Of a DNA stretch of 32,234 bases, positions 24,855 to 31,884 are shown piece after piece. Both the position numbers and the translations under genes were made by a program. The first letter of the stretch is position 1, and each line of letters begins with the position of its first letter. The notes under the pieces were generated by a model, which was not told the origin of the DNA, searched no databases, and saw nothing but the letters and a program-made list of their open reading frames with translations. The DNA is from Candidatus Saccharimonadota bacterium (GTDB lineage Bacteria; Patescibacteriota; Saccharimonadia; Saccharimonadales; Saccharimonadaceae), in the NCBI GenBank assembly GCA_017511965.1, contig JAFWHT010000006.1:1-32234 (forward strand). The letters are read 5' to 3'.

Positions 24855-25673
24855 ATGGCTAGACTATTGCGTAAATTGTATATTCGTTTAATTCACTCAC
24901 TGATTGTCTTGAATGTTGAGCTCTGCTTAAAGCACTACCTAAACGGATTTCGTGTATGGGAATTTTACCATAACGAAGCTATTTCTCGATTAGGGGAATA
25001 CCTAAAACATGGGCTTTGCTATGAGTCGACTGCGCTACTAATGCTGGTCTGGAAGGATTTCAGAAAGACTCGCATTGCTTTTCTCGACTGCTATTCTGGC
25101 TACGAAAAACGTCGAGTAGACCACGCCTGGTTTGAGTTTAAGCGCTATGGCATTTGGTGGGTGATTGACTCTACTTGGTGTAAAGCAATTCCATTGCCAC
25201 GCGCCTTTTACGCTACCATGGTCCGTGCTCGCTACGTACGCATTATTGACCATGAGGAGTTTTGGCGGCCAAAGTTTGTAGCGGATTTTTACGAACACTT
25301 AAAGACTCCGGAAAATTCCTATCTTTTCTTTGAGCTCGTACTATTTCGTCGCATGGTTGAACATGGAGTATCGATGTATCACGAACACCGTGACGTAAAA
25401 AATCTACTGGCTGACGGCGAAAATCCAACATGGAGCATGATGGGCATTTACGGAAATGAGCACCCAATTAGTCAACAAATGTTGCGCGAATATATCGCAC
25501 GTCCTAAAAGGAAAAGACCTAAAGAACGCACTATTCGTAAAACCATTCGTCTGCAAAATACTGTAGAAAGGGCAATCGTTACCGCACAGGAACACTACGA
25601 CAAAACTGGCGAAAAAGTATTTATCCATCTAAAGAGCATCAGCTCTTACAAATTAGAATTAGAAACCTCCTAA
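24855..25673 (+). CDS. Putative transglutaminase-like/papain-fold protein
   Basis: 272 aa. I do not recognise a named family. The order of motifs suggests a transglutaminase-like Cys-His-Asp triad: GLCYESTALLML (Cys55 at a helix start), VDHAWFEF (His90 in a strand) and WWVIDSTW (Asp105 in the next strand). That order and spacing are typical of the fold, whose members act as proteases, amidases or acyltransferases. The N-terminus (LIHSLIVLNVELCLKHYL) is amphipathic rather than a clear signal peptide. The C-terminal 70 residues are very basic (RPKRKRPKERTIRKTIRLQ) and could bind nucleic acid. It has its own promoter, Shine-Dalgarno site and terminator, and lies between tuf and rpsJ. The activity is inferred only. 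Confidence 0.6.
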   Translation: MARLLRKLYIRLIHSLIVLNVELCLKHYLNGFRVWEFYHNEAISRLGEYLKHGLCYESTALLMLVWKDFRKTRIAFLDCYSGYEKRRVDHAWFEFKRYGIWWVIDSTWCKAIPLPRAFYATMVRARYVRIIDHEEFWRPKFVADFYEHLKTPENSYLFFELVLFRRMVEHGVSMYHEHRDVKNLLADGENPTWSMMGIYGNEHPISQQMLREYIARPKRKRPKERTIRKTIRLQNTVERAIVTAQEHYDKTGEKVFIHLKSISSYKLELETS

Positions 25674-25676
25674 GTT

Positions 25677-25705
25677 ATCCCCGACTTTATAGAGTCGGGG
25701 ATTTT
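25677..25705 (+). terminator. Terminator after the transglutaminase-like gene
   Basis: ATCCCCGACT (25677-25686) pairs with AGTCGGGGAT (25693-25702), followed by TTTC and TTT. The -35 of rpsJ (TTGACA) begins at 25708, at the end of this T-rich stretch. Confidence 0.9.
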
Positions 25706-25707
25706 CT

Positions 25708-25736
25708 TTGACAAAAAATCAAAAATAGTGTACCAT
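25708..25736 (+). promoter_or_regulatory. rpsJ promoter (TTGACA-17-TACCAT)
   Basis: A consensus TTGACA at 25708-25713 and TACCAT at 25731-25736 are 17 nt apart. The leader of roughly 85 nt before ATG 25830 has short inverted repeats (for example ATGAG...CTCAT around 25757-25775) and could hold a regulatory structure, but I cannot define one. Confidence 0.6.
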
Positions 25737-25829
25737 ATATTATATATAGTTAAAAAATGAGCTCTAACCACTCATCGACGACTCGACTAGAAGTCATCTG
25801 AGATTATAGGGCTAGTAGAAAGGATAAAG

Positions 25830-26177
25830 ATGGCAGAAGCCAAAAAAACCACAAAAACGGCAAAGGCGCCGGAAGGACTTAAAATTCGAATTCGCTTGAA
25901 GGCGTATGATCATCGCGTGATTGATCAAAGTGCTAGACAAATCGTAGATACGGCAATCCGAACGGGTGCTAGTGTGTCGGGGCCGATTCCTTTGCCAACT
26001 AAGCGTTCGACTTTTACAGTAGTAAAATCGCCACACGTTTATAAAACTGGTGGGGAAGCGTTTGAAATGAAAGTTCACAAACGCTTAATCGACATCAACA
26101 ATGCAACGCCAAAGACAATCGAGAGTTTGCAAAACCTCTCGCTTCCAGCTGGAGTTGATGCCGAAATCAAAATGTAA
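25830..26177 (+). CDS. rpsJ: 30S ribosomal protein S10
   Basis: 115 aa, slightly longer than the usual 102-105 because of a basic N-terminal extension ([16 protein letters not shown]). The core [51 protein letters not shown] and [12 protein letters not shown] is unmistakable. S10 (NusE) is a 30S head protein and also a transcription antitermination partner. A GAAAGGA site lies before ATG 25830. In most bacteria rpsJ leads the S10 ribosomal operon (rplC, rplD and so on). Here the next gene is a MurF-like ligase with its own promoter, so rpsJ stands alone. Confidence 0.97.
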   Translation: MAEAKKTTKTAKAPEGLKIRIRLKAYDHRVIDQSARQIVDTAIRTGASVSGPIPLPTKRSTFTVVKSPHVYKTGGEAFEMKVHKRLIDINNATPKTIESLQNLSLPAGVDAEIKM

Positions 26178-26183
26178 ATTCTG

Positions 26184-26192
26184 TGCTATAAT
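26184..26192 (+). promoter_or_regulatory. Extended -10 (TGCTATAAT) of the Mur ligase operon
   Basis: TGC-TATAAT starts 7 nt after the rpsJ stop and ends 6 nt before ATG 26199, with no Shine-Dalgarno site. It probably drives the whole 26199-31240 cluster as a leaderless transcript. Confidence 0.7.
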
Positions 26193-26198
26193 TAAATT

Positions 26199-27467
26199 AT
26201 GGGTTTCGCGAGTTTTAAGAAACGTTTTTATTTTAGAGTAGCGAATTATTTTCGATATTTTGCGAACCGAGCTTTTAAGCGTTGGAACCCGCGAGTGATT
26301 GCAATTACTGGTTCGGCCGGCAAAACCACAATGATGAAGATGGTTGAGCATGAAATCGGTAAAAAAGCTCATTATTCACACGATGCAAATTCGGCATTTG
26401 GAATTCCGTTTGATATTTTGGGGCTAAAAGGCATAAAAGGCTCAAAACTAAAATGGATTTGGTTGATTATTGTAACGCCAATTCGAGGGCTGTTTTACAA
26501 ACACAAGGAAGAGTTTTATGTAGTAGAAATTGACGGTGAGAGACCAAACGAGACAAAATACCTTGCAGAATGGTTAAAACCAGAGGTGACGATTTGGGTA
26601 TCGATTGGACTTTCTCACGCAGTATGGTTTGAAAAGGAAGTTGAAAATGGCAATTTTGATAATTTGTCTGAAGCAATTACGGCGGAATTTGCGAATTTAC
26701 CAGAAAATACTTCGAAGCGAGTCTATATTGATGCGGATTCGAAATTGATGGTAGAAGCGACTAAGGGAATTACAGCTAAAGTAATACCTATACGCAAGGA
26801 GATTCTTAAAAAATACGTAGTATTTGCGGATTCGACAGATTTTACTTATGGCGATACGACTTTTCATTTTAATCACCCAGAGCCAAGAGATATTGCATTT
26901 AATTTGTTTGTTTTAAAAGATTTGATGCGATATTTGAAGTTAAAATTTAATCCGGATTTTTCGGATGTGCCAGTGGCGCCAGGAAGAAGTTCGTATTTTA
27001 AGGGCAAAAAGGGAATCGATATTGTTGACTGTAGCTATAATGCGCATATGATTTCGATGGCGTCGGTCTTGGATATGGCAGAGCGGATGCACGCAGAAGA
27101 AAAATGGTTGGTGATTGGTGATATTATTGATCAAGGGATGCTTGAGGAAGACGAGCATAAGAGATTAGCAAAGTTGATTGCAAAAGTAAAACCAGAGAGA
27201 GTAATCCTGGTTGGGAAAAGGACAAAAAAGTGGACGGCGCCAGAGCTAAAGAAGCTTGGTGTTTCGGCGGTGGCGACACTAGATCCTAAAAAAGCGCTAG
27301 AGTATATTGAAAAGAATATCACTGGACGTGAAACTTTGATTTTTAAGGGTAGTCAGTATCTAGAGTGGATTATTGAAAAATTGTTGGCAAATCCAAAAGA
27401 TGCAAAGAAATTGTGCCGACGAGAAAAGGCGGCGGTGATACGTCGCAAAAACAGGGGGCTAACTTAA
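26199..27467 (+). CDS. Mur ligase family protein (MurF-like)
   Basis: 422 aa. The central ATPase domain has the Mur P-loop VIAITGSAGKTT (33-44), followed by EEFYVVEIDGERPNE, where the Mur family keeps an acidic metal ligand. The C-terminal domain has GRSSYFKGKKGIDIVDCSYNAHMISM, which corresponds to the MurF segment GR....IDD.YNANP.SM. MurF adds D-Ala-D-Ala to the UDP-MurNAc tripeptide. The usual N-terminal UDP-binding domain is short here, replaced by a basic helix (FKKRFYFRVANYFRYFANRAFKRW), so the substrate may be lipid-linked or otherwise unusual. It leads an operon with a hydrolase, a DegT enzyme and two FemAB proteins. Its TAA stop overlaps the next ATG. Confidence 0.8.
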   Translation: MGFASFKKRFYFRVANYFRYFANRAFKRWNPRVIAITGSAGKTTMMKMVEHEIGKKAHYSHDANSAFGIPFDILGLKGIKGSKLKWIWLIIVTPIRGLFYKHKEEFYVVEIDGERPNETKYLAEWLKPEVTIWVSIGLSHAVWFEKEVENGNFDNLSEAITAEFANLPENTSKRVYIDADSKLMVEATKGITAKVIPIRKEILKKYVVFADSTDFTYGDTTFHFNHPEPRDIAFNLFVLKDLMRYLKLKFNPDFSDVPVAPGRSSYFKGKKGIDIVDCSYNAHMISMASVLDMAERMHAEEKWLVIGDIIDQGMLEEDEHKRLAKLIAKVKPERVILVGKRTKKWTAPELKKLGVSAVATLDPKKALEYIEKNITGRETLIFKGSQYLEWIIEKLLANPKDAKKLCRREKAAVIRRKNRGLT

Positions 27468-28144
27468 TGGCAGATTTATATATTGTGCATGGATGGACCT
27501 ACACAACAGAGCCATGGAAAAGGACTCTTAGTATTTTGCGTGAGCACGGCGTGAGCGTAAAAATGCTTCACGTGCCCGGTTTGACGGAACCGTCAAAAAA
27601 GATTTGGACGGTGGCGGATTATGCCAAATGGGCAGATGAGAATATCCCGGACGGAGCAATTGCCTTGGGGCATTCTAATGGTGGGCGAATTTTGCTGAAT
27701 ATGTGTGCAAAAAAGCCCGGAAAATTAAAATATTTGATTTTGTTAGACTCGGCAGGAATTTATGAACCATCTTTTAAGAAACGAATGGTAGAACGAGTAG
27801 CAAAAATCGGCAAGCCCTTAAAAAAGATTCCGATTTTAGACAAGGCATTTCACCGACTAACTGGCTCGACGGATTACTCAAAAGCGCCTGCAAACATGAA
27901 GGAAACCTTGAAAAACATGTTGGCATCGGATAAGGATTTGGATTTTGCAAAGGTAGAAACTAAGACGTTTATTTTATGGGGAAAGAAAGACACAACGACG
28001 CCACCTAGACAAGCAACGGCGATGTATGAAAAATTACCAAATGCAGAACTAAAGTTTTATGCAAACTGGACTCACTCGCCGTATATTTCTAATCCAGAAG
28101 AATTAGCGAAGGCGTTAAGTAATTTAATCAAGAGGTTAAGATAG
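27467..28144 (+). CDS. Alpha/beta hydrolase
   Basis: 225 aa from ATG 27467, which overlaps the stop of the Mur ligase gene (TAATG). An upstream in-frame GTG at 27413 would extend far into that gene and is rejected. The catalytic triad is visible: Ser70 in LGHSNGG, Asp175 in LWGKKDTTTP and His203 in NWTHSPYI. The oxyanion region is YIVHGW (5-10). Small proteins of this type are esterases, lipases or C-C hydrolases, and the substrate is unknown. The tight operon with cell-wall enzymes suggests work on an envelope lipid or peptide ester. No signal peptide is present, so it is cytoplasmic. Confidence 0.85.
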   Translation: MADLYIVHGWTYTTEPWKRTLSILREHGVSVKMLHVPGLTEPSKKIWTVADYAKWADENIPDGAIALGHSNGGRILLNMCAKKPGKLKYLILLDSAGIYEPSFKKRMVERVAKIGKPLKKIPILDKAFHRLTGSTDYSKAPANMKETLKNMLASDKDLDFAKVETKTFILWGKKDTTTPPRQATAMYEKLPNAELKFYANWTHSPYISNPEELAKALSNLIKRLR

Positions 28145-28146
28145 AG

Positions 28147-29259
28147 ATGCGACGTTACTTTTTAGGGTTAGGAGCGGGCTATTCTAAAAAGCAAAGACGA
28201 GAAATGCTTTTGGCACACGGCACGGAGGCAGATTATTTTAATTTACAAAATTATATTATAAAAGAATATGGTGCACGGCAAGTGCTGATTACGCGAAATG
28301 GGCGTTCGGCGATTGCGGGTGGGCTAAAGTATTATTTTGGCGACGAGGGCGGAGAGGTGATTGTAAATGGCTTAACTTGCCATGCAGTGATTCAAGGAGT
28401 AAAGGGGGCGGGAATGACGCCGGTTTATGCAGATATTGACGTAGACAATTTGAATTTTACTGCAAAAAGTTTGAAAAAAGTTTTGACTAAAAAAACGCGG
28501 GCGATTATCGTGCAGAATACCTTAGGAAATATGGCGCCAATTAAAGAAATTGAGAAATTTGCGAAGGAAAATAAATTAGTTTTAATAGAAGATTTGGCGC
28601 ATTGTACAGGCCGAAAATATGCAGACGGACGCGAAGCGGGGATGGTGGGGAAAATCACAGTATTTTCGTTTGGTAAAGACAAAACAATAGATGTAGTAAA
28701 CGGTGGCGCGGTGGCATTTAGAGACTCGGTGGCACCTTTGGTAAATATCCCGTTAATGCGGCCACCAATAATGGAAGTCATAAGAGCGAGGCTTTACCCG
28801 ACACTAGGGTTAATTTGCCGGGGAGCGTCTTATGTGCGACTGGATGGGATATTATTGAAATTTTTGTTTTTTACTCGACTGATACGAAAGTCGGCGGATG
28901 GAGAAATTGATTTCAAAAAAAGACGGCTGAGTTATTTTCAGGCAAAATTGGCTTTAGGGCAACTAAAACAACGTGGAAAAAATAGCAAAAAACCGATTAG
29001 GGAATTTAAATTAGTAAAAAATCGTGATAAAATCCTAAAGGAACTACAAAAAATGGGATATTATCTAAGTGGTTTTTGGTATGAAAGGCCAGTAGCGCCG
29101 ATAAGATATTATAGATTTGCGAATTTTCCAGAGAAAAAGTGTCCTAATGCAGTGTTTGTGGCAAGTCATATTATTAATTTACCAACCTACTATACCGAGC
29201 GCGATTTGACGCCGGCTCGCAGATTGATTATGATTTCAACCGTGGAGGGGAAAAAATGA
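28147..29259 (+). CDS. DegT/DnrJ/EryC1/StrS-family aminotransferase-like protein
   Basis: 370 aa. PLP-dependent fold type I: ITRNGRSAIAGGL (48-60) is the phosphate-binding segment, VLIEDLAHCTG (145-155) has the Asp149 that contacts the PLP nitrogen, and FSFGKDKTIDVVNGGAV (173-189) carries the Schiff-base lysine (probably Lys179). Relatives transfer an amino group to keto-sugars for surface polysaccharides. It starts 2 nt after the hydrolase gene and overlaps the first FemAB gene in ATGA. Within this operon it may supply an amino-sugar or amino acid for the envelope; that is inference. A substrate cannot be read from the sequence. Confidence 0.85.
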   Translation: MRRYFLGLGAGYSKKQRREMLLAHGTEADYFNLQNYIIKEYGARQVLITRNGRSAIAGGLKYYFGDEGGEVIVNGLTCHAVIQGVKGAGMTPVYADIDVDNLNFTAKSLKKVLTKKTRAIIVQNTLGNMAPIKEIEKFAKENKLVLIEDLAHCTGRKYADGREAGMVGKITVFSFGKDKTIDVVNGGAVAFRDSVAPLVNIPLMRPPIMEVIRARLYPTLGLICRGASYVRLDGILLKFLFFTRLIRKSADGEIDFKKRRLSYFQAKLALGQLKQRGKNSKKPIREFKLVKNRDKILKELQKMGYYLSGFWYERPVAPIRYYRFANFPEKKCPNAVFVASHIINLPTYYTERDLTPARRLIMISTVEGKK

Positions 29260-30227
29260 GCTGGGATGAAGTAGTCAAAAAATATCCGGAGTCGAATTTT
29301 TTGCAATCGCCAAGTTATCGCCGAGTAAATGAACTGCTGGGCGAGAGAACGATTACTTTTAATTTCAACAATGGTGGATATGCGTTGGGGATTATTCGCG
29401 ACGCAAAAAGAGGACGATATTTAGAAATTCCGTGTGGTCCGTTGATTGATTTTAAAGATAAAGCAATAGTACAAGAGGCATTTTCGGGGATTTTTAAGGT
29501 AGCAAAAAAGGAATTGTGCGTGTTTGTGCGAATTAGGCCACAACTTTTGATGAATCCAGAAAATCTTGCGATTTTAAAAAATGCTGGATTCAAAAAATCG
29601 CCAATGCATCTGGCGGCAGAACACACAGTAATGATTGATTTGACGGCATCGGAAGACGAAATGCTGGCAAGAATGCGCAGGCAAACTAGATACGAAGTGC
29701 GCCGAACGGAAAAGTTAGGAATAAGCGTGACGCGTGACAACTCGGAGGAAATTTTTAGAGAATTTCATGAAGTACAAGCAGAGACGGCGCATCGGCAAGG
29801 GTTTGTGCCACCAAAATTGGAAGTTTTACTAGCAGAGCGAAAAGCATTTGGAGATAAAATTTGGATTTATAAAGCAGAGCTGGAAGGGGAGGCAATTGCA
29901 TATGGTATGGTGATTTTTGGCGAGATTGAAGGAGATTATTATGAGGCGGCATCGACAGAATTGAATCGGAAATTGCCTGGAGCATATGCGGTAATTTGGC
30001 AAGCGATGCGAGATTTGAAAGCGGCAGGACTTAAAAGATTTAATCTTTGGGGAATTGCACCGGCTGGGCAACCACACCATCGTTATGCTGGAGTAACTAC
30101 TTTTAAAACTGGCTTTGGTGGCGAAGTAGTGGAATACGTGCCGGCGCACGATATGGTAATTTCAAAAGTTGGATATTTAAAAAATCTAGTGGTAGAAACA
30201 GCGCGCAAAAAACGGAGGCGATTGTGA
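29256..30227 (+). CDS. FemAB/FemX-family peptidyltransferase, copy 1
   Basis: 323 aa. Two GNAT-like halves are seen. The N-terminal SNFLQSPSYRRVNELLG and RGRYLEIPCGPLIDF, the middle MLARMRRQTRYEVRRTEKLGISV, and the C-terminal LKRFNLWGIAPAGQPHHRYAGVTTFKTGFGGEVVEYV are typical of FemAB. These enzymes add amino acids from aminoacyl-tRNA to the peptide of lipid II, building interpeptide bridges. The coiled-coil arm of Staphylococcus FemA is absent, as in FemX-type proteins. The gene overlaps the DegT gene (ATGA) and the second copy (GTGA). The neighbouring paralog suggests two successive additions. Confidence 0.88.
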   Translation: MSWDEVVKKYPESNFLQSPSYRRVNELLGERTITFNFNNGGYALGIIRDAKRGRYLEIPCGPLIDFKDKAIVQEAFSGIFKVAKKELCVFVRIRPQLLMNPENLAILKNAGFKKSPMHLAAEHTVMIDLTASEDEMLARMRRQTRYEVRRTEKLGISVTRDNSEEIFREFHEVQAETAHRQGFVPPKLEVLLAERKAFGDKIWIYKAELEGEAIAYGMVIFGEIEGDYYEAASTELNRKLPGAYAVIWQAMRDLKAAGLKRFNLWGIAPAGQPHHRYAGVTTFKTGFGGEVVEYVPAHDMVISKVGYLKNLVVETARKKRRRL

Positions 30228-31240
30228 AATTAGAAGAAATAACTTCGCGCGAGACTTGGGATGGGTTTATAAAATCGCGAGCGGAGGCGAATTTTTTGCA
30301 GTCGTGGGATTTTTATGAATTTCATATAGCGCGAGGGAAAAAAATTGTACGCCGAGCAGTGGTGGTGGATGGAAAAATCGTAGCGGCATATGCCGGAGTC
30401 ATTGAGACGGCAAAACGTGGAAAATATCTGGCGATTGCGGGTGGGCCAATAATGGATTTTGATAATTTTGAGTTGGTACGAGCAGTATTTGAAGATATTC
30501 GTAGGGTAGGTAACGAACTTGAATGCGTGTTTGTAAGAGTGCGACCACAGTGGCCAGAATCTTCGGAATCTTTGGCGTTGATGCAGAAAATGGGATTGAA
30601 GCGAGCGCCGATGTATTTATCGGCAGAATATGTGGGGATTTTGGATCTTTCAAAATCGGAAGAAGAGATTTTGGCGGGAGCCTCGCAAGGATTTAGACGA
30701 AAATTAAGAAAGGCCGAAAAGGTTGGAATTGAGATTGATGCCGAAACAAGCGATGAGGCAATTAAGGAATTTTGTCGATTAGAAAAACTACATGCTGAGC
30801 GACAAAAATACGTGGCGTTTTCGAGCGAATGGCTGACTAAGCAATTTGAGGCGTTTCGCGAGGGTGGGGAAATTTTAATTTATACGGCAAGGTTTGAGGG
30901 TGAAATTTTGGCGATGAATTTTATGATTTTTTATGGGCCGGAAGCGAGTTATCATTATGGAGTTTCGACTGAGCTTGGCACGCGGTATTCGGCGGCGCCA
31001 CTTTTGCATATGGCGGCAATGAGAGAAGCTAGGAAGCGTGGGTGCGTGCGATACAATTTGTGGGGGATTGTGGGCCCTCTAGAAAAGTCGCATAGATTTT
31101 ATGGCGTTTCGGAGTTTAAACGCTCGTTTGGGTGCGAAGAATTAAAATATACACCGGCGCACGATTTGATTTTAAAGCCGATGAAATACAAAGTAACTAA
31201 ACTAATTGAAAATTCGCGACGCAAAAAGAGAAAAGTGTGA
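30224..31240 (+). CDS. FemAB/FemX-family peptidyltransferase, copy 2
   Basis: 338 aa, clearly a diverged paralog of the previous gene: NFLQSWDFYEFHIARGKKIV, RGKYLAIAGGPIMDFDN, ECVFVRVRPQWPES, FRRKLRKAEKVGIEI and VRYNLWGIVGPLEKSHRFYGVSEFKRSFGCEELKYTPAHD line up with its segments. The role is addition of amino acids to peptidoglycan precursors at the inner face of the membrane. The GTG start (30224) overlaps the upstream TGA and has GGAGG at 30214-30218, so coupled initiation is likely. Its TGA stop (31238-31240) is also the TGn of the promoter of the next gene. Confidence 0.88.
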   Translation: MKLEEITSRETWDGFIKSRAEANFLQSWDFYEFHIARGKKIVRRAVVVDGKIVAAYAGVIETAKRGKYLAIAGGPIMDFDNFELVRAVFEDIRRVGNELECVFVRVRPQWPESSESLALMQKMGLKRAPMYLSAEYVGILDLSKSEEEILAGASQGFRRKLRKAEKVGIEIDAETSDEAIKEFCRLEKLHAERQKYVAFSSEWLTKQFEAFREGGEILIYTARFEGEILAMNFMIFYGPEASYHYGVSTELGTRYSAAPLLHMAAMREARKRGCVRYNLWGIVGPLEKSHRFYGVSEFKRSFGCEELKYTPAHDLILKPMKYKVTKLIENSRRKKRKV

Positions 31241-31246
31241 TATAAT
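31238..31246 (+). promoter_or_regulatory. Extended -10 (TGATATAAT) of the HdeD-like gene
   Basis: The TGA is the stop codon of the second FemAB gene. The leader of about 20 nt holds GAAGGA (31262-31267) 5 nt before ATG 31273, so this gene uses a Shine-Dalgarno site. Confidence 0.65.
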
Positions 31247-31272
31247 AAGCATAAGCTAAATGAAGGATTTTT

Positions 31273-31884
31273 ATGGCACACATTAATCGAAAATACATAG
31301 ATAAGCATTGGCTAATGTTTATTTTGAGAGGCGTGTTGGCAGGGATATTTGGATTTTTGCTTTTGTTTGGTGGATTAGTTGATTTGGAAGGCGTAGTAGC
31401 AGAAATTTGCGTATTTTTGCTGTTTATGGGGATTGTTGATTCGGCAGGGGCGCTATATAGTTCGACAAAAAAGCACGGTTGGGTTAATTCGATTATTGAT
31501 GCTTTGATTGATGTGGTGGCGGCCTTGACGCTAATGTTTTTCGCAAGAAATAATTTAGTGATGAGCCTGGTGATTATTTCGGTGTATGTGTTTTTGTCGG
31601 GAATTATTGATATTTTTCACGGGTTTTTGTCGACAGTTGATCCGACGGATAGATTTATCCGAATTTTGGTTGGGGTGTTTGGCTGTGTGATGGGGGCGGT
31701 AATTATTAATGCTGGAAGTTTTGAAATAATGACATTTATACGATTTTTTGGAGTATATATGATAGTGGTGGGGGTAACAAGTATGATTTACGGTGTACAT
31801 AACCGAGCGCAAGAAGTCGAAGACAGAATCGCGCGAAAAGAAGCTGCTCGAAAGAAGGGGACAAAAAAGAAGGGTAAAAGATGA
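31273..31884 (+). CDS. HdeD/DUF308-like integral membrane protein
   Basis: 203 aa with six predicted membrane helices in three pairs, about 12-33, 38-60, 70-92, 95-115, 126-148 and 152-172. The pattern LRGVLAGIFGFLLLFGG, then FLSGIIDIFHGF and FFGVYMIVVGVTSMIYG matches the HdeD/DUF308 family, named after an E. coli acid-resistance membrane protein; its biochemical role is not known. The cytoplasmic tail is strongly basic (KEAARKKGTKKKGKR). The stop TGA overlaps the ATG of a surface protein with a (TA)n tract (ATGA, 31881-31884), so the two are co-transcribed and their translation is probably coupled. Confidence 0.8.
   Translation: MAHINRKYIDKHWLMFILRGVLAGIFGFLLLFGGLVDLEGVVAEICVFLLFMGIVDSAGALYSSTKKHGWVNSIIDALIDVVAALTLMFFARNNLVMSLVIISVYVFLSGIIDIFHGFLSTVDPTDRFIRILVGVFGCVMGAVIINAGSFEIMTFIRFFGVYMIVVGVTSMIYGVHNRAQEVEDRIARKEAARKKGTKKKGKR

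Noticed and set aside
27413-27467. Longer start of the alpha/beta hydrolase
   Set aside because: It would overlap the Mur ligase gene by 55 nt; ATG 27467 gives the normal fold start and a TAATG junction.
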